Source: Bemisia tabaci (lineage: Eukaryota > Arthropoda > Insecta > Hemiptera > Aleyrodidae). From it: a stretch of 64,000 nt of DNA. Where the stretch lies: NCBI RefSeq assembly GCF_918797505.1, contig NC_092796.1:51032411-51096410 (forward strand). Direction: 5' to 3'. The position numbers were made by a program, and so were the translations under genes. The notes beneath the pieces are model-generated. The model was not told the DNA's origin, did no database searches, and saw nothing but the letters and a program-made list of their open reading frames with translations. How positions within the stretch are numbered: position 1 is the first letter of the stretch; each line of letters begins with the position of its first letter. Shown piece by piece: positions 1 to 11,310 of this stretch.

Positions 1-1241
1 TTTTATTGACTTCTTGCAACGTTTTGGTCTCCTATAGAATAGAGTCATCCTCAGATGTACAATCCTTTACACTTCATACCACTAGTTGAATATTCAATAC
101 TTGTTCAGTTAGAGTAAAAGATATACCTCTGAGCATGATTTCAGATGTTGAAATGCAAAAGGGCACTGAAATGCAATTTTAATAAAATACAACGTTCTAA
201 TAAGTGATCGTGGCCAAATCCCTAGCTAAACCACAAAACCTCAGCGCTAAAATCATGGATTTTCGAAAGTTTGATCGTTAATTGTAGGCGTTTCGAAAAT
301 TAAACCCAGAGCTCCATGTAGTACTCAAAGAATACTATAGAGTTGGGTCGAGTGCAAGGATAAAGTTTTAGAACATTTTTATGGTCAATTGTGTCATCAA
401 ATTTTCTAATTTATCAGTCTTAGCCGAAGCTATGATTGAGTATAGGTAATTTTAAATACGAAAAAGTAATCGTTTTCATGCGAAATAACGTAGAAAACTT
501 ACGTAGAAAAACAGTTTTTATCAGATGGACAGGTCAAAGAAAGTTATCTAACCTTTCTCCGTCTTACTCCTGTCGCTTTCGGGCTGAGACCCATATTGGA
601 GCATGTTAGTGGTGCAAAAAAGGTTAGGTAAGGTTTCTCTTGTGTCTCCGACAAAAACTGTTCTTCCATAACTTCATTCATATACATTTCAGAAAATTAG
701 GGTATTTAAATAAGTAAGTTGGTATTATCATTACAATATTAGTGAGTGTTCAAATGGAGGAATGATTCACTGAAATTTTAAAATCTTGCTTCCAGACTGG
801 GAAAAACTCAAAAAGTTAGTGATTATACACCGGAAAAATAAATTACTGATTTAACAATTTTGCAGTTAAAAAAGTGTCAGACATGTTTCAATAAAGATCT
901 ACAATAAAAAAATGCTAATTTAACCACCTCCGTGGTTAAATTAGCTTTCCGCTATTGTAAAACGTACATTTGAAACATGTCGGGCAATTTAACAATTTAA
1001 CTGTCAAATCAGCAATCTGCTTTTCCTTGCATTATAAATTAATACGATATCAGCCTTCCCATACTTTTTCACAGAATAATTATTATTTTTGCTCTAGGAG
1101 CATTATGGAAAATTAGGAATTTCTGGATAAAATGAAAAAAGAAACGGGAATTAAGTAATTAACAACACACGTATATTCTGATCAACTGAGGAACATGGGA
1201 GAAAACAAAACAACAGTCTTTGGTGACTTACAGTTAATTAC
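1..1241. other. AT-rich flank downstream of the cuticle-like gene
   Basis: No gene is recognised here. The stretch is AT-rich and holds only short chance frames. It lies 3' of the minus-strand cuticle-like gene, so its right part should contain that gene's 3' UTR. No convincing minus-strand polyadenylation signal was located close to the stop codon. A short imperfect inverted repeat lies around 845-1010, where words such as ttgcagttaa and cagacatgtttca recur in inverse orientation. Confidence 0.4.
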
Positions 1242-1865
1242 TTAGTGGTGGTAGTGTTCGACGGGAGGGCAGACCTCTTCGACATAGACGGCGGGCTTGG
1301 CTGGCTCTTCGTGCACCTGGGGGTGTTCGTACTCGTCGACAACGACGGGCTTTTGGGTGTAGGCGTGGAGGACAGCGCTCTGGGTGTGCTTGACTACGTA
1401 GGGTTGTCCGTAGTAGTGGAAGACAGAGGGAGCAGAGTGGTGTTCCAAGACCTGGGGTTGACGGTGAACTCCGTAGGTGTATGGCACTGGGAGGTTGGAC
1501 TTGACTACGACGGGCTTGATCTCAGGGACCGGAGCCGGGCAGGGAGCGTGGTGGCGGGCGATCGGGGCAGCAGACTCGTACTTGGCGACGGGGGCGGCGT
1601 CGTAGGCGCGGGTGTTGTACTGGGCGGGGGCGGAGTACTCGGCGGCGGCGGTGTAGGCGGGAGCGGCGTACTGGGCAATAGGGGCGGCCTCCTGGTAGGA
1701 CTTGTACTCAGAAGGGTAGGCGGGTGCGGAGTACTGCTGGGGGTACTGTTGGTAGGAGTCCAAGTAGGCTGGGCTGCTGGCAGCTTGGCCGTAGTACGGG
1801 TACTCGGTGGGGTAGGCGTAGGCCGTGGCCAAGACGGCGAAGACAGACAGAGCGGCGAAAACCAT
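1242..1865 (-). CDS. Secreted low-complexity cuticular-type protein, 207 aa, single exon
   Basis: The frame runs from an ATG in a strong context (CACCACCATGG) to TAA. Residues 1-17 form a typical signal peptide (hydrophobic core, ending ATAYA before YPTEY), so the product should be secreted. The mature chain is rich in Tyr, Ala, Pro, Val and His. Residues 20-105 repeat SAPAYP, AAPIA and AAPVA-like units, and residues 110-207 are a Val/Pro/His/Tyr-rich tail with short PVVV-type segments. The AAPA/AAPV repeats resemble low-complexity insect cuticular proteins. No Rebers-Riddiford chitin-binding consensus is present, so direct chitin binding is not supported. Only two cysteines occur (C109, C199), which could pair or crosslink. 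A structural role in cuticle is inferred from composition; a chorion or other secreted structural protein is the alternative. The long open frame on the opposite strand (1245-1895) is a codon-bias shadow. Confidence 0.82.
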   Translation of the reverse strand: MVFAALSVFAVLATAYAYPTEYPYYGQAASSPAYLDSYQQYPQQYSAPAYPSEYKSYQEAAPIAQYAAPAYTAAAEYSAPAQYNTRAYDAAPVAKYESAAPIARHHAPCPAPVPEIKPVVVKSNLPVPYTYGVHRQPQVLEHHSAPSVFHYYGQPYVVKHTQSAVLHAYTQKPVVVDEYEHPQVHEEPAKPAVYVEEVCPPVEHYHH

Positions 1866-1940
1866 GGTGGTGATTCCTCAGATGATCAGGTGTGAAAGAC
1901 GCAGTGGCAGGAGTTCGACTAATGCCGATGATTTCTGGTT

Positions 1941-1952
1941 GTAGTATTTAAG
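1941..1952 (-). promoter_or_regulatory. Possible TATA-like box of the cuticle-like gene
   Basis: Read on the minus strand, CTTAAATACTAC lies about 80 nt upstream of the ATG at 1865. That leaves room for a roughly 50-nt 5' UTR with a start site near 1915-1920, where the minus strand reads GCATTAGTCG. Insect cuticle genes often have TATA-type promoters. No transcript evidence is available, so this is positional inference only. Confidence 0.3.
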
Positions 1953-2179
1953 CTTGAAGAGAGACGGTGGTGTCCCAATTTTGTTTGATGATGAAAAGCC
2001 GGTGTCAGCGCGCTTGCGCACGAGCCGCTCGTTTACATTCGGATGTTTTGTTTTGAGCAACGCCGCGCCGGTAAATTTTCCGTCTTTCCTGAAACACGTT
2101 TTACTGTTTCAAATTTGCCGAGAGACAATGGAACTGCCGTGGACGTCAAAAGATCGACGGCCGGTTCAAAATTTTACCA

Positions 2180-2820
2180 AACCTATGATTCTTGGATATT
2201 TGGCAGGTGAAGATGCATATTTTACAAAAGTAGTCGGGTTTGCTTTTACTCACATTTTTCGGCGCTCCGAAACTGGGGCCTAAACATGGAGTGCAAATTC
2301 ACGAAAAATTCGCATTTTTTGGCGTTCCAACTCAGATTATGACCTGGGCCCAAAGGTGATCTGTCATGAGGTTCGAATACGTTTGAGGGACACCTAGAGA
2401 CGTAACATATGAGAATACGGCCACCTGCCACCTTTGGGCACAAGTTCACGATCGAAAACCCACTCTTTTAACTTTCTTTCTGAAGTTAGAAAAGTTCAAT
2501 TTTGAACTTGGATCAAAAGGTGACAGGTCGCCATATTCTTGTATGTTACGCATCTAAGTGTCCTCCACAACATATTCGAAGCTCATGACCTCACCTTTGG
2601 TCTAAATCTGGGGTAGAACCGCAAAACACATGCCTTTTCAGCTATATTTTGGGCTGATAAGTTTGAAAAGTTCGATTTTGAACTTGAGGCCAGAGGTGAC
2701 AGTTGCCGGAACCATGTCTAGCTCCCAATTTCGGAGTCGAGAAATGTGAGTATCGGCAAAACCCGATTATTTCTTAAAATATGCATCGTCAACTGCCAAA
2801 TATCCAAAAATGTCCCGATT
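2180..2820. mobile_element. Long foldback (palindromic) element, ~630 bp
   Basis: The left part (around 2189-2290, containing ggatatttggcaggtgaaga) matches the reverse complement of the right part (around 2700-2812). The inner segments also pair: the CACCTTTTGATC/CACCTTTGGGC regions around 2340-2440 and 2500-2610 are inverted relatives. Almost the whole 630 bp is therefore one imperfect hairpin. No coding capacity is evident, and target duplications were not resolved. Confidence 0.7.
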
Positions 2821-3022
2821 CCGTGGAGGGGCCGATTTGGGCCCAAATCGCAACCCCTCCTTATGCAGGACTTAGCAGGAAGGCTTCAGATGGATGCGAA
2901 AACATTTAAGTGTTGACTAGAATTTCTTATTCGTTCGAAAATTACAAGGGTCAACTCTTTTCATTAATACTTTTTTTCAAAATTAAAGACGAGAGTGATG
3001 CGAAACATGGCAAATTTCACGC

Positions 3023-3124
3023 AAAACTTGGAAGGAAAGTTTTAGTTGCATACTTCAAAACTTGGAAGGAAAGTTTTAGTTGCATACTTCAAAACTTGGA
3101 AGGAAAGTTTTAGTTGCATACTTG
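3023..3124. repeat. 34-bp tandem triplicate
   Basis: Three head-to-tail copies of a 34-bp unit (AAAACTTGGAAGGAAAG followed by TTTTAGTTGCATACTTC) start near 3023, 3057 and 3091. The copies are nearly identical, which implies recent expansion. The unit has no recognisable function. Confidence 0.92.
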
Positions 3125-3299
3125 CATTAGTGCTTACCTTTAACTTATTACTAAAATGAAAGTTCAATAATACATCCATGATTCCAATTATTGACTCCAA
3201 TTTTTCTTCTGTTTCAGGTGAGTATCCAGACTCAGCACTCTCATGAACATGATCTCGCGTCTGATGTACTCAGTTTTACGGTAACGTCCTGTCAAACGG

Positions 3300-3531
3300 T
3301 GGAGCGAGTCAATTAGAGGGGTTGGACATGAAATTTTTTATACTCAAACTGAAAATTTGTATGTTTATTTCGTCACATTTTAAATTACAAGGGAAACTTC
3401 AAGAAAATTTTACGAGGAAACCATTGTAACCACTTTTAAGACCTCAAACTTTTGTATGAACGAAGTTATACACTTTTAAAGTTTCCAAATTTTATCCGAC
3501 CTCCCCTATCGACTCGACCCCTTGTGTGTCG
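3300..3531. mobile_element. Palindromic element, GAGTCAATTAGAG family, copy 1
   Basis: The left end (GAGCGAGTCAATTAGAGG) pairs with the right end (ATCCGACCTCCCCTATCGAC, then TCGACCCC). The interior is AT-rich, with GTTTATTTCGTCACATTTT words shared with the copies at 32247-32478 and 63154-63630. It is a non-coding, ~230-bp MITE-like repeat more diverged than the other copies. Confidence 0.65.
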
Positions 3532-3599
3532 TCACGACACAGTCCTGTACTCACCTTCACCTCTTAGAAGAACCAAAGCAACAGTTATGGTTCCTAGTT

Positions 3600-4340
3600 T
3601 AGGCATTGAATACTCTGGCGGCGCAATGATCTGCGTCTACACCCCTCCCCCAACATCGCCCCCACCGCGACCCCGATAGTTGACGCGGACAACGCATCAC
3701 CCTAATACCGACATTAGGTTAATGCAGGTGCCCATAGCGAAATTAATCGCGGGAAACTGGCGTATTATCAGGTCCCAGATCGCTCGATCCCGCTCGCGAA
3801 ATGATGAACGCGGCGTTTTATTGAAATTGCACAATGGCAAGACACCCCCGCCCCAGCGTGACCCGGAGTAGCGTTGCCGAATCGGACGGTAAATCGGGTG
3901 TCGGGAGGCCCGAAGGGCGTAGATTTGGGGGCGTTGGGCGCCGACGCCCATTTGTCTGCGAGGCCGAGCCCGGCAACAGTCTCCGTTGGGCCTAAATGGA
4001 TTCATGAAGCAGCCCCGTGTAGTTTGATATATCGGCCGCGGCCGCTCGTATTTCGGCCCGGCTTCCGATTTAAAATGACTCGTGTGCATAATTAGGCGCC
4101 TCCGGTCGGGCCCTAATTAGCAGGTGGGGAGCAGCGGAAGAGCCGCCGTTGTGATCTATTTGCCTTTGTATCGCTTCCATCGGGGGTTCGCTCTCGATTT
4201 ATGCCTTTTTTAATGGCCACTTGAGTACGCAGCCCCCGATAGCGGGTCCCAGCTCGGCTTGAGTTGGGAGTCTTCAGATTTGATCGCTGGCTCGGTGGCT
4301 CAGCGCGCGTGTCCACCTTTGCCGTTCCCCGCGCAACGAC
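3600..4340. other. CpG-rich unique block, no gene recognised
   Basis: Base composition rises sharply in GC and CpG against the flanks. Overlapping frames exist on both strands (for example 3697-4089 minus, 130 codons) but none resembles a known family. Homeodomain-like TAATTA cores occur in an inverted arrangement near 4090-4120 (ATAATTAGGCG and GCCCTAATTAG). It may be a regulatory element or promoter region; nothing in the sequence proves that. Confidence 0.35.
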
Positions 4341-4443
4341 GTGACGGGACTAGCTCGCGATAAGCCATTATACCAGAGAAATATTCCAAAAAATGAGTTT
4401 AGCCAGGCTCAAAACGGAGAAAAAACTCTATTAGGACGTTAGA

Positions 4444-4836
4444 CTGCCGTGCTAAGGAAAAACGCCCTATGAACATTCGAGAGTTGCCAAATATCCCTCG
4501 ATAAAACATGTATTAAAATCATGAAATTAAAATCATGCGGGTGATAAGTATAACGGAGGTATTTATGTTTTTTTAATTACAATTTCTAACTACTATAACC
4601 GATTTTTTAAATATCCCGTGAAACGATATTCTATCCCTTAACGATTGATATCCCTTGACGATATGTATGCATATTTTTCTTTGAAATATTCAGATATTTT
4701 AGATAAAATTGCGCACAAAATAGTCTGGAAATTTTGGGGGAAAAATATTCACAATTTTCCCAGTATATTCGGTTTTTATCGAAGGAGACTTGGCAACGTC
4801 TGAAAGCTCATATGGCGTTCTTCCTTGGCACGGCAG
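4444..4836. mobile_element. CTGCCGTGCT palindromic MITE, copy 1, ~390 bp
   Basis: The element begins CTGCCGTGCTAAGG and ends CCTTGGCACGGCAG in inverted orientation. It is flanked by the perfect 4-bp duplication TAGA (4440-4443 and 4837-4840). The arms carry the family words AACGCC..TATGAAC and GTTGCCAAAT. It is non-coding. The 4-bp duplication without a fixed sequence suits a DNA transposon, but the superfamily is not assigned. Confidence 0.8.
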
Positions 4837-4854
4837 TAGAGACCGATAATATAT

Positions 4855-5103
4855 GAGGGGCTTGAATGGCAAGGCGCATAAGTCCAGATTTTGATATTTC
4901 GAGAAATACATGTTTGAGGTTTCAAAATGACATGGATCCTTGTGGCGGAAAGAAAGGTCAAATCGACTTTTTGATGCTTGAAAATTGGAGTGTGGGAACA
5001 AATTTTTCACAGAATACGATTTAAGACTAGTTTTGCTTGAAATCTATAATACGTCAATTGTTTTCCAAAACTGAATTTATACGCCTTGTCTTCCGAGCCC
5101 CTC
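4855..5103. mobile_element. GAGGGGCTTGAA palindromic element, copy 1
   Basis: The left end (GAGGGGCTTGAATGGCAAGG) and right end (CGCCTTGTCTTCCGAGCCCC) are inverted counterparts. The interior matches copies near 18978-19230 and 62105-62750 (shared GCGCATAAGTCCAG, TTCTTTCCGCCA and CACAGAATA words, read on either strand). It is about 250 bp and non-coding. Confidence 0.7.
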
Positions 5104-8100
5104 AATTCAACGGAAATACATTAAAAAATAAGGTTATTCAGACTCAAAACCACTGTCAGGACGTTTGTGCTTGATTATAAATATGCACTGAGAAAAAATT
5201 ACGGGCTAAACGGATATGCCGTTTGTTCCGGCTTTAGCAGCCGAAATTCCCGGTGCTGGAGCCGTAACTTCGACTGCTCCGGGTGCCACACCCGGATCTT
5301 TTGGTCTCTGAGCCCGGAACGCGGACGGTATGTCTATACGGCCCGAAAGTACGGAGTCTTGTGTATTTCTGTGTAGGTGGAAACTCTGCAAATGTCATCA
5401 GTCATCTTCAGGTTTGGTAAACATTGGTAGGTATCCTCAAAAGTTAGTACGAGGCACCGATTTTAGGGGAACATGGGTAGAAAGTGTCAGATTTTGATAA
5501 GGTTTTTTTTTGCTGGAAGTCAAACGCACCGATAAACCTTACCATCTGTATTGCGTTCGTTTTTAAGATTTACTGTTCATACATTCAGCCCGTGTTTCAC
5601 ACAAAAAATGTGGCATGGAAAATAGTAATGTGAAAATCTAATAATTCGTACTGCAATTTGAAAAACTTGGCAAAAATTAAAATTTTCGTCTAAACTGGCA
5701 CTTTGTTGGTTACCATATCGCGCTCTGTTCGGTGCATGCTGTAGGCTTGGTTGTAAAATTACCATTAGTAATTAATGACGCGCATAATTTTATTAAAAGC
5801 AGATATTAATAGAATTCGCAATCGTGGAGCCAGTAATTTGTGTCATAGTAATTGGATATTGTTTATTTATCGCTTCAATTATTCTCCCACCTGCTTCGCA
5901 GCAAAATGCACAATAATGAGGGACAAATTCTCTTTCAATAATTTAAGTTATTCTCATTTCTTCTTTCCATCGTCGTTCAAATCTGTCTTAGGGGTTGACC
6001 CGTGCTCTCGAATCTACAATTCTAAATTTACAGCAAAAGTGGATTCTCTCAAGCCCAGCAGTTCTTAAGTAATCGTAATACTGCTGTGAAAAATGTTCCC
6101 TTTTATAGATGATCGTACTTGTGATATATATTTACTGTTAATAAGGTAAAAAAAGGTTGACCTTTGGCCAATTATAGATAAGGTATAAATTAAAGCACCA
6201 CATTATGCGTTTCCTCTTTAAATTTTTATGCAAGAAGAAATTCACGTCACGGAAAAGTCAGGAATCTCCAACAAGCAAGATACTAAGATACAAAATATAT
6301 AAATAAATGCCATTTTTATTTTTACCATTTAACCTTTATCCATTTATCTTCTGTATTAGAGAATTTACAAACACCCCGTCGTGTGACTTATTCACCTCAA
6401 CAAATTTTGAAATAAAAAGTGTTGTAATAGAGATCTTCAATTTGCACTTTTTCCGCTAAATTGACCACTTTTTCAATTTTAGAAACTTCCTCTCCTCTTA
6501 ACGTTTTGCGCGACTCAGCCTTCCTTTAATGCAATATGATGAAGTATAAGGCAATGAGGCCGTGGCAAATCGTCTCTTGCAGAGAAACATTTTGAAGGTG
6601 TTACGCCGAAAAAAGGACATGTTCGTTTACTGCTCCACCAAACCTCCGATTATATCAGTTCGAAAACTAGAAGTCATTTCGGCCCGAGAGGTGCATCAAG
6701 CGTTCATGAATAAAACAATTCGATAGAAATCTTGATTAGTTGGTAATGTCCATCTGCAGAAACAAATTGGTACGCCGACTCAAAAAGGAAGGAATCAATC
6801 AGTAGATGATACGAATGTATTCAAATCAAAAGGAACCATCGCCATCGTAACATGGGCTCTGATATGCATTTATTCTAATTGCTCTCAGGGTCCATGCTGC
6901 AATAGAGATAGTTCTTTTCGCTTTAAATACGTCCATACTTTTTAACGGATCCGACGAAGCTCCCCCGGGTTATTAGGTATTCACTGCTATGGCTATCCCA
7001 CGCAGCGAAACTGTTTCGTAATTCGAGCGTCGACTCAGGAGTGAGGAACTACCGAATCTTGGCCACTGTTTGATATGCATAGAATTTGGAACCACGAAAA
7101 AACAATGAGCGGCTCCGAAATTGAGCCGTTCCATTTTGGTTATCCAAATAAAAATCAGCTCGTTAGGTTTCTGTTGATTCGGAGCGCAGATTCGGGACCA
7201 GACGTTAGCTCATCCTGTCGTAACCATCGACAGATATGGACTCCACTGTTGCCACAATTTTATTTCCTCCAGGGCAGAACATGGCTGGAATCAGTGAGAA
7301 ATTTCCGCATTAAATGTCCAAAATATGGCCTCGTGTTTCCTTCGAGCTCCGTTCCACTCTTTTCAAAGCAACGGGAAAAAGATATTTATTCTTCGCGTCA
7401 TAGATAAAGTATAAAGTGTTTGAATTTGTCTCCCATTTACCGCTCAATCATTTGTTAAGAAGATGGAAGATTCGGGTTTTATTGCAGTTGAAAGTGCGAC
7501 GTGAGAGGATATTTGACTTGTGTCAAAATTTAGTAAGAGTCTCCAAGCCCACTAAAAAAAGACTTTATCTCTGGCTTATCAGGCTTGTCATCTTGAGTCT
7601 TTTCATTGCATTCCTTCCAAGAATTCGGAACGAAAATACGAAAAGTCTCTAAAAATGCCTGCTACCGTCTTGTCAGCATTAGAAATTCCGGTTAAAATTC
7701 CGATGTTGGGTCAATAGTAATTGACGAGAATTCTTGTTGAGTCAACAAGATTTCTTTTTGTCTCAAATGGTATTTCTCTTGTTTTGTTTTACGATAAATA
7801 AACCGAGTGAGCGTGGCCAAAATGCGGCGAGCAACTATCACTGCTGCCAAGCCGCACACGTTGCCTATCAAGATTATGAAGGCGAACTGGTTTGAACGAG
7901 CGAGAAATAACGTGAGTGGAGTGGTAATTCTTTAATGCCCTAAATAAAGCAGAACTCGCTTATTTGACTTGTGGGTCTCCGAGGACTCACAATAAACTTG
8001 AAACATTCGTCAAAGGGATCCTTATGATGTCTCAGAAACAACGAAGGAGCCCCCGGCGGGACCTCAAAATGATTAGAGTATTCAAAGATTTAAGTGGGGC

Positions 8101-8339
8101 CTGGGAAGGAATAAAAGGGCCCCAAGAATCAAAACTTCAATCATCAAATTAGGACCTCTCCCTCAATGCCGAAAGAGAGAGGGAAAGAGGCCCTACAGTC
8201 TTAAAATCAAAAAATTTAGCAGTATGCGCGGGGTGCCAGGCCCTTGAGGATTCTTGAAGCTATCATTAGAACAGTAGCGGCGCGTGCAAGGGGAGAAAAG
8301 GGGCGGCCCTATTCCCAAAGTTTTCTGCGATTTCGTCAA

Positions 8340-8383
<44 letters not shown>

Positions 8384-8900
8384 TCTCCTTACAGATGAAG
8401 TTGGTGCGAAGTGTAATGCGGAAATTTGGAATAAATTTGTGCGCCACGTCCTGTAGTCTCTTTTAGCTGTTCGACAGGGAAAAGAATACTTCTTCCTCTC
8501 AGGGGCCAATCCGAGAATGTTAACGAGCTTTCTTCCCCTTGGAACCCCAAAAGCTAAAGGGAAAAAATTATGGAAACAACCAAAAATTGAAAGCTGAGGG
8601 TACCAAATTTTCGACATTTTTACCGTTGGAATCTCTTTGAAAACGAATTGTTTCAAAGCTCGAATGTTTAAGAAGTCGATTCCAAAAATTCTTTAAATTG
8701 CGTTTTGAAGGAGATATATTTACAGAACTTTCCGGGGGAGGACCCCCGCACCCTCTTCTCCTTCTGGGGAAATTTTCCAGACCCACCCCTTTAAACCTAC
8801 CGAATGGTAGAGAGGGCTCCAGATCATGATCGCCTCCTGTTTTTGTCGACGCCAGTGCGGTAGAGTGTCCCTTATCTTTGATATTTGAGAAAAGAAAAGC
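5104..8900. other. Long gene-free AT-rich stretch
   Basis: No gene, RNA or clear transposon is recognised over about 3.8 kb. A GC-richer patch at 5186-5380 begins ACTGAGAAAAAATTACGG and may be a degenerate insertion. A poly-T tract of more than 35 bases lies at 8342-8378. Open frames here are short and show no family signature. It could be intergenic or intronic. Confidence 0.4.
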
Positions 8901-8927
8901 TCTTCAAGTCTCAAAACATGCTATGAG

Positions 8928-9155
8928 CACTGGAAAAAAAACACACTGGATCTAGAGTCCAGACTCTTGACAACATCGACAAGAAAAAATACTCTTGATT
9001 CAATCAGATTTAAGCTTAAAACAAGAGCCAAGCCTCTTAATTTGAGCGGATTTCCTTTAGATTTAAGCTTAAATCTGATTGAATCAAGAGTCCTTTTTCT
9101 TGTCAATGTTTTCAAGAGTCTGGACTCTAGATCCAAAGTGTTTTTTTTTCCAGTC
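8928..9155. mobile_element. CACTGG palindromic MITE, copy 1
   Basis: It starts CACTGGAAAAAAAACACAC and ends GTTTTTTTTTCCAGTC. The two ~110-bp arms, containing GATCTAGAGTCCAGACTCTT and ATTCAATCAGATTTAAGC, are near-perfect inverted repeats. Flanks carry a 2-bp AG duplication (8926-8927, 9156-9157). Both strands read open through the palindrome by chance, so the ~80-codon frames here are not counted as genes. Confidence 0.88.
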
Positions 9156-9842
9156 AGGTGTAAAAGTAAAAAAACAACAACAAACACGGCCTCTCCAGCG
9201 CCCTAAAGGGTGTGCATATAAAAATTTGTATTTATTTGGCAAAAGTCGTGTCGTTTTTCTATGAAAATCATCAAATTGCGGCACTTTCGGGAAAAAAATT
9301 CGTTGAGGGTTCACCGCTGGGTGAAGACGATGGTAAGTTTGGCAAAGAGGAACCAGCCGACAAGAATTCGGACGCCGGACGCGGGGAAGAGTCTAATTTA
9401 AATACTAATGGAACCAAATCGAGTTCTGAGGAGTGCGAGGTACCCGATTTGTAATCGCCCACCGGATTATCCTTCCGAGGAGCCGATTGACACGACCGCA
9501 TTGCCACTTCGGCCCGGCCGGGCTCATTTCCCGACTGCACCGTCTCGACTCCCGCTCGGTTTTTATTTTTTTACGCCGGGTTAATGACTTCATCTCCACC
9601 GAAAAAACAACGACCAATAAACGGCGTTTTTACTGCCGCGATTTTATGACGCCCGTCATTGGAATTCGAACGTAAGCCAGTCAGAGATTGAACCGAATTC
9701 TTCATGTTAAGTTTTGATTGGTCGCCCCACGATTAGCCTATAGCATTCGTGATTGTAAATTTTTCTTCGCATACTTGCACCAATCGGTCAATTTTCTTGT
9801 CATTTTGGGATCTTATTTTGACGGTTGCACCTAATGGCCTCG
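9156..9842. other. Unique block with CpG-rich core, no gene recognised
   Basis: A GC- and CpG-rich segment at about 9300-9670 has short frames on both strands without family resemblance. It sits between two MITEs and could be a regulatory segment. Nothing more specific can be supported. Confidence 0.3.
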
Positions 9843-9850
9843 CAAAAAAT

Positions 9851-10001
9851 CAGTGCCGAGGTGTGAATCATCGACTATCAATCCGTCCTCATTTGAAGCT
9901 ATGGTAAAGGATCGATTATTGAAGTATATACCGATAATCGATCCGTTCCCATAGGTTTAAATGTTGTATCAATCGATTCGGCAAAACACAACACACCAAT
10001 G
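9851..10001. mobile_element. hAT-like 164-bp MITE family (CAGTGGCGTGGC), diverged copy
   Basis: It begins CAGTGCCGAGGTGTGAAT and ends ACACAACACACCAATG. The internal words GAAGCTATGGTAAAG, ATCGATTA and CCATAGGTTTAAATG are shared with the intact copies at 36739, 56709, 60095 and 60736. Flanking 8-mers CAAAAAAT (9843-9850) and CAAAAAGT (10002-10009) match at 7 of 8 positions, as expected for an aged 8-bp hAT duplication. Confidence 0.78.
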
Positions 10002-10009
10002 CAAAAAGT

Positions 10010-11302
10010 ATATGTTCTGATTCAAAGTCTTTTAATGCTGTTAAGTTGCTCCTTTATACATGGTGCTAAAACAGGATGAGCCATAAGAGATTTTTGATGC
10101 TCCGTGCATCTGTGGCTTGACTCGTTTGAATTTTGTTTCCGAACAGTTTTGCATTGAGCGATAAAGCTGCAGCCGTTAGCAAGTTTCTTCCCTGCAAAAT
10201 CTAGAAATTTCGTGATGACATTACGCCGGGCGATAGTCCATCGAGTGAATGAAGTTCGGTTTTTTATCCTGCTCCTCCTGATTGCGTTCATTTTCATTTT
10301 ATTTTTCTCTCCTTCTTTTCCTTTCCGTGTGAAACTTCCCAACTCTTCCAAACAACACGTAAATCGTCATCGGGTCAGTTTTACCGAGGAAGAACTTTAC
10401 AGAGCGCCTGGTTCAAATAGATTAGATTCCAATTATAATCAGAGACAATCCGGTCACCTTGAGTGCGTTGTCCCCTTTTTGGTCAAAATTACTCAAAAAA
10501 ATTTTGCAGGGACTCTTATAGACAATATTTCGGGGCCTCATTCGGCTCTTTTCAGGAAATCTCGCATGGTATCTGAGGGCCCTTTTGAACCTTTCCTCAC
10601 TCCTTTTATCAGAAGGGGCCTCCAATCCTCTTTTCGGCGGAGCTCGCCGCCAGAGAAAATTAGAGCCAGCCTGCCCTTGATCGTGCAGGACTCTCAGTGT
10701 AATCATGATTGGACCCTAATTGAACCTCGCACAGATGATCCGATCAAGGTTCAATCAAAGTTTGGCCCTATTGAGATACATCTTTCCACTGCATGAATGG
10801 TGTAATTTTACGAGTTCAAATACAATATTCCCTCAGCGCATAATAAATTTCAGACCAAAACCAAAGTTACGAATACAAAACATGTTTTCCTATGCGTTTA
10901 CGTTTTTGAAAATTCAAGACGGTTGAAATTTCATCAACTTCAAAAATTCATATTTTGCGTCACAAATCGCATCTCACAAAGGAACATAAGGTGAAATTAA
11001 ATTAAAACGAGAAAAGTAGGATTTAAATGTTCCGTATGTCATCAAGTGCAGCTAAGATTGGGCAACCATCTTTTTCATTTTAAAAACGATTGTTTGATAC
11101 GACACGGCACCAAAAGCGCGCAAGTTCTTCGCGCAAGTTAGCAGCGGCATAATAATCTGTCTAAGGAAATCCAATCGAGTTTCATTGACAGAACTATAGG
11201 CGCCTTAGGTCGTCGTCTTGCACGCCTCAAGTTTTGCGTTAAGTTTCTAGTGAAAGACAAGTTTTTTCACTAAATCAACACTACCAAATAAAACTGTTTG
11301 CG
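10010..11302. other. Gene-free stretch
   Basis: A 194-codon plus-strand frame (10212-10796) begins with a hydrophobic run but resembles no family I recognise, has no repeat or motif structure, and overlaps a comparable antisense frame. It is not called as a gene. The remainder is AT-rich unique DNA. Confidence 0.35.
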
Positions 11303-11310
11303 TCGGAGAC

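Noticed and set aside
1245..1895. 216-codon plus-strand frame opposite the cuticle-like gene
   Set aside because: It is antisense to a well-supported gene, Gly/Val-rich purely from the Ala/Pro/Tyr codons opposite, and has no family signature.
10212..10796. 194-codon frame with a hydrophobic N-terminal run
   Set aside because: No recognised domain or homologous pattern, a competing antisense frame and no promoter evidence. It is probably chance.
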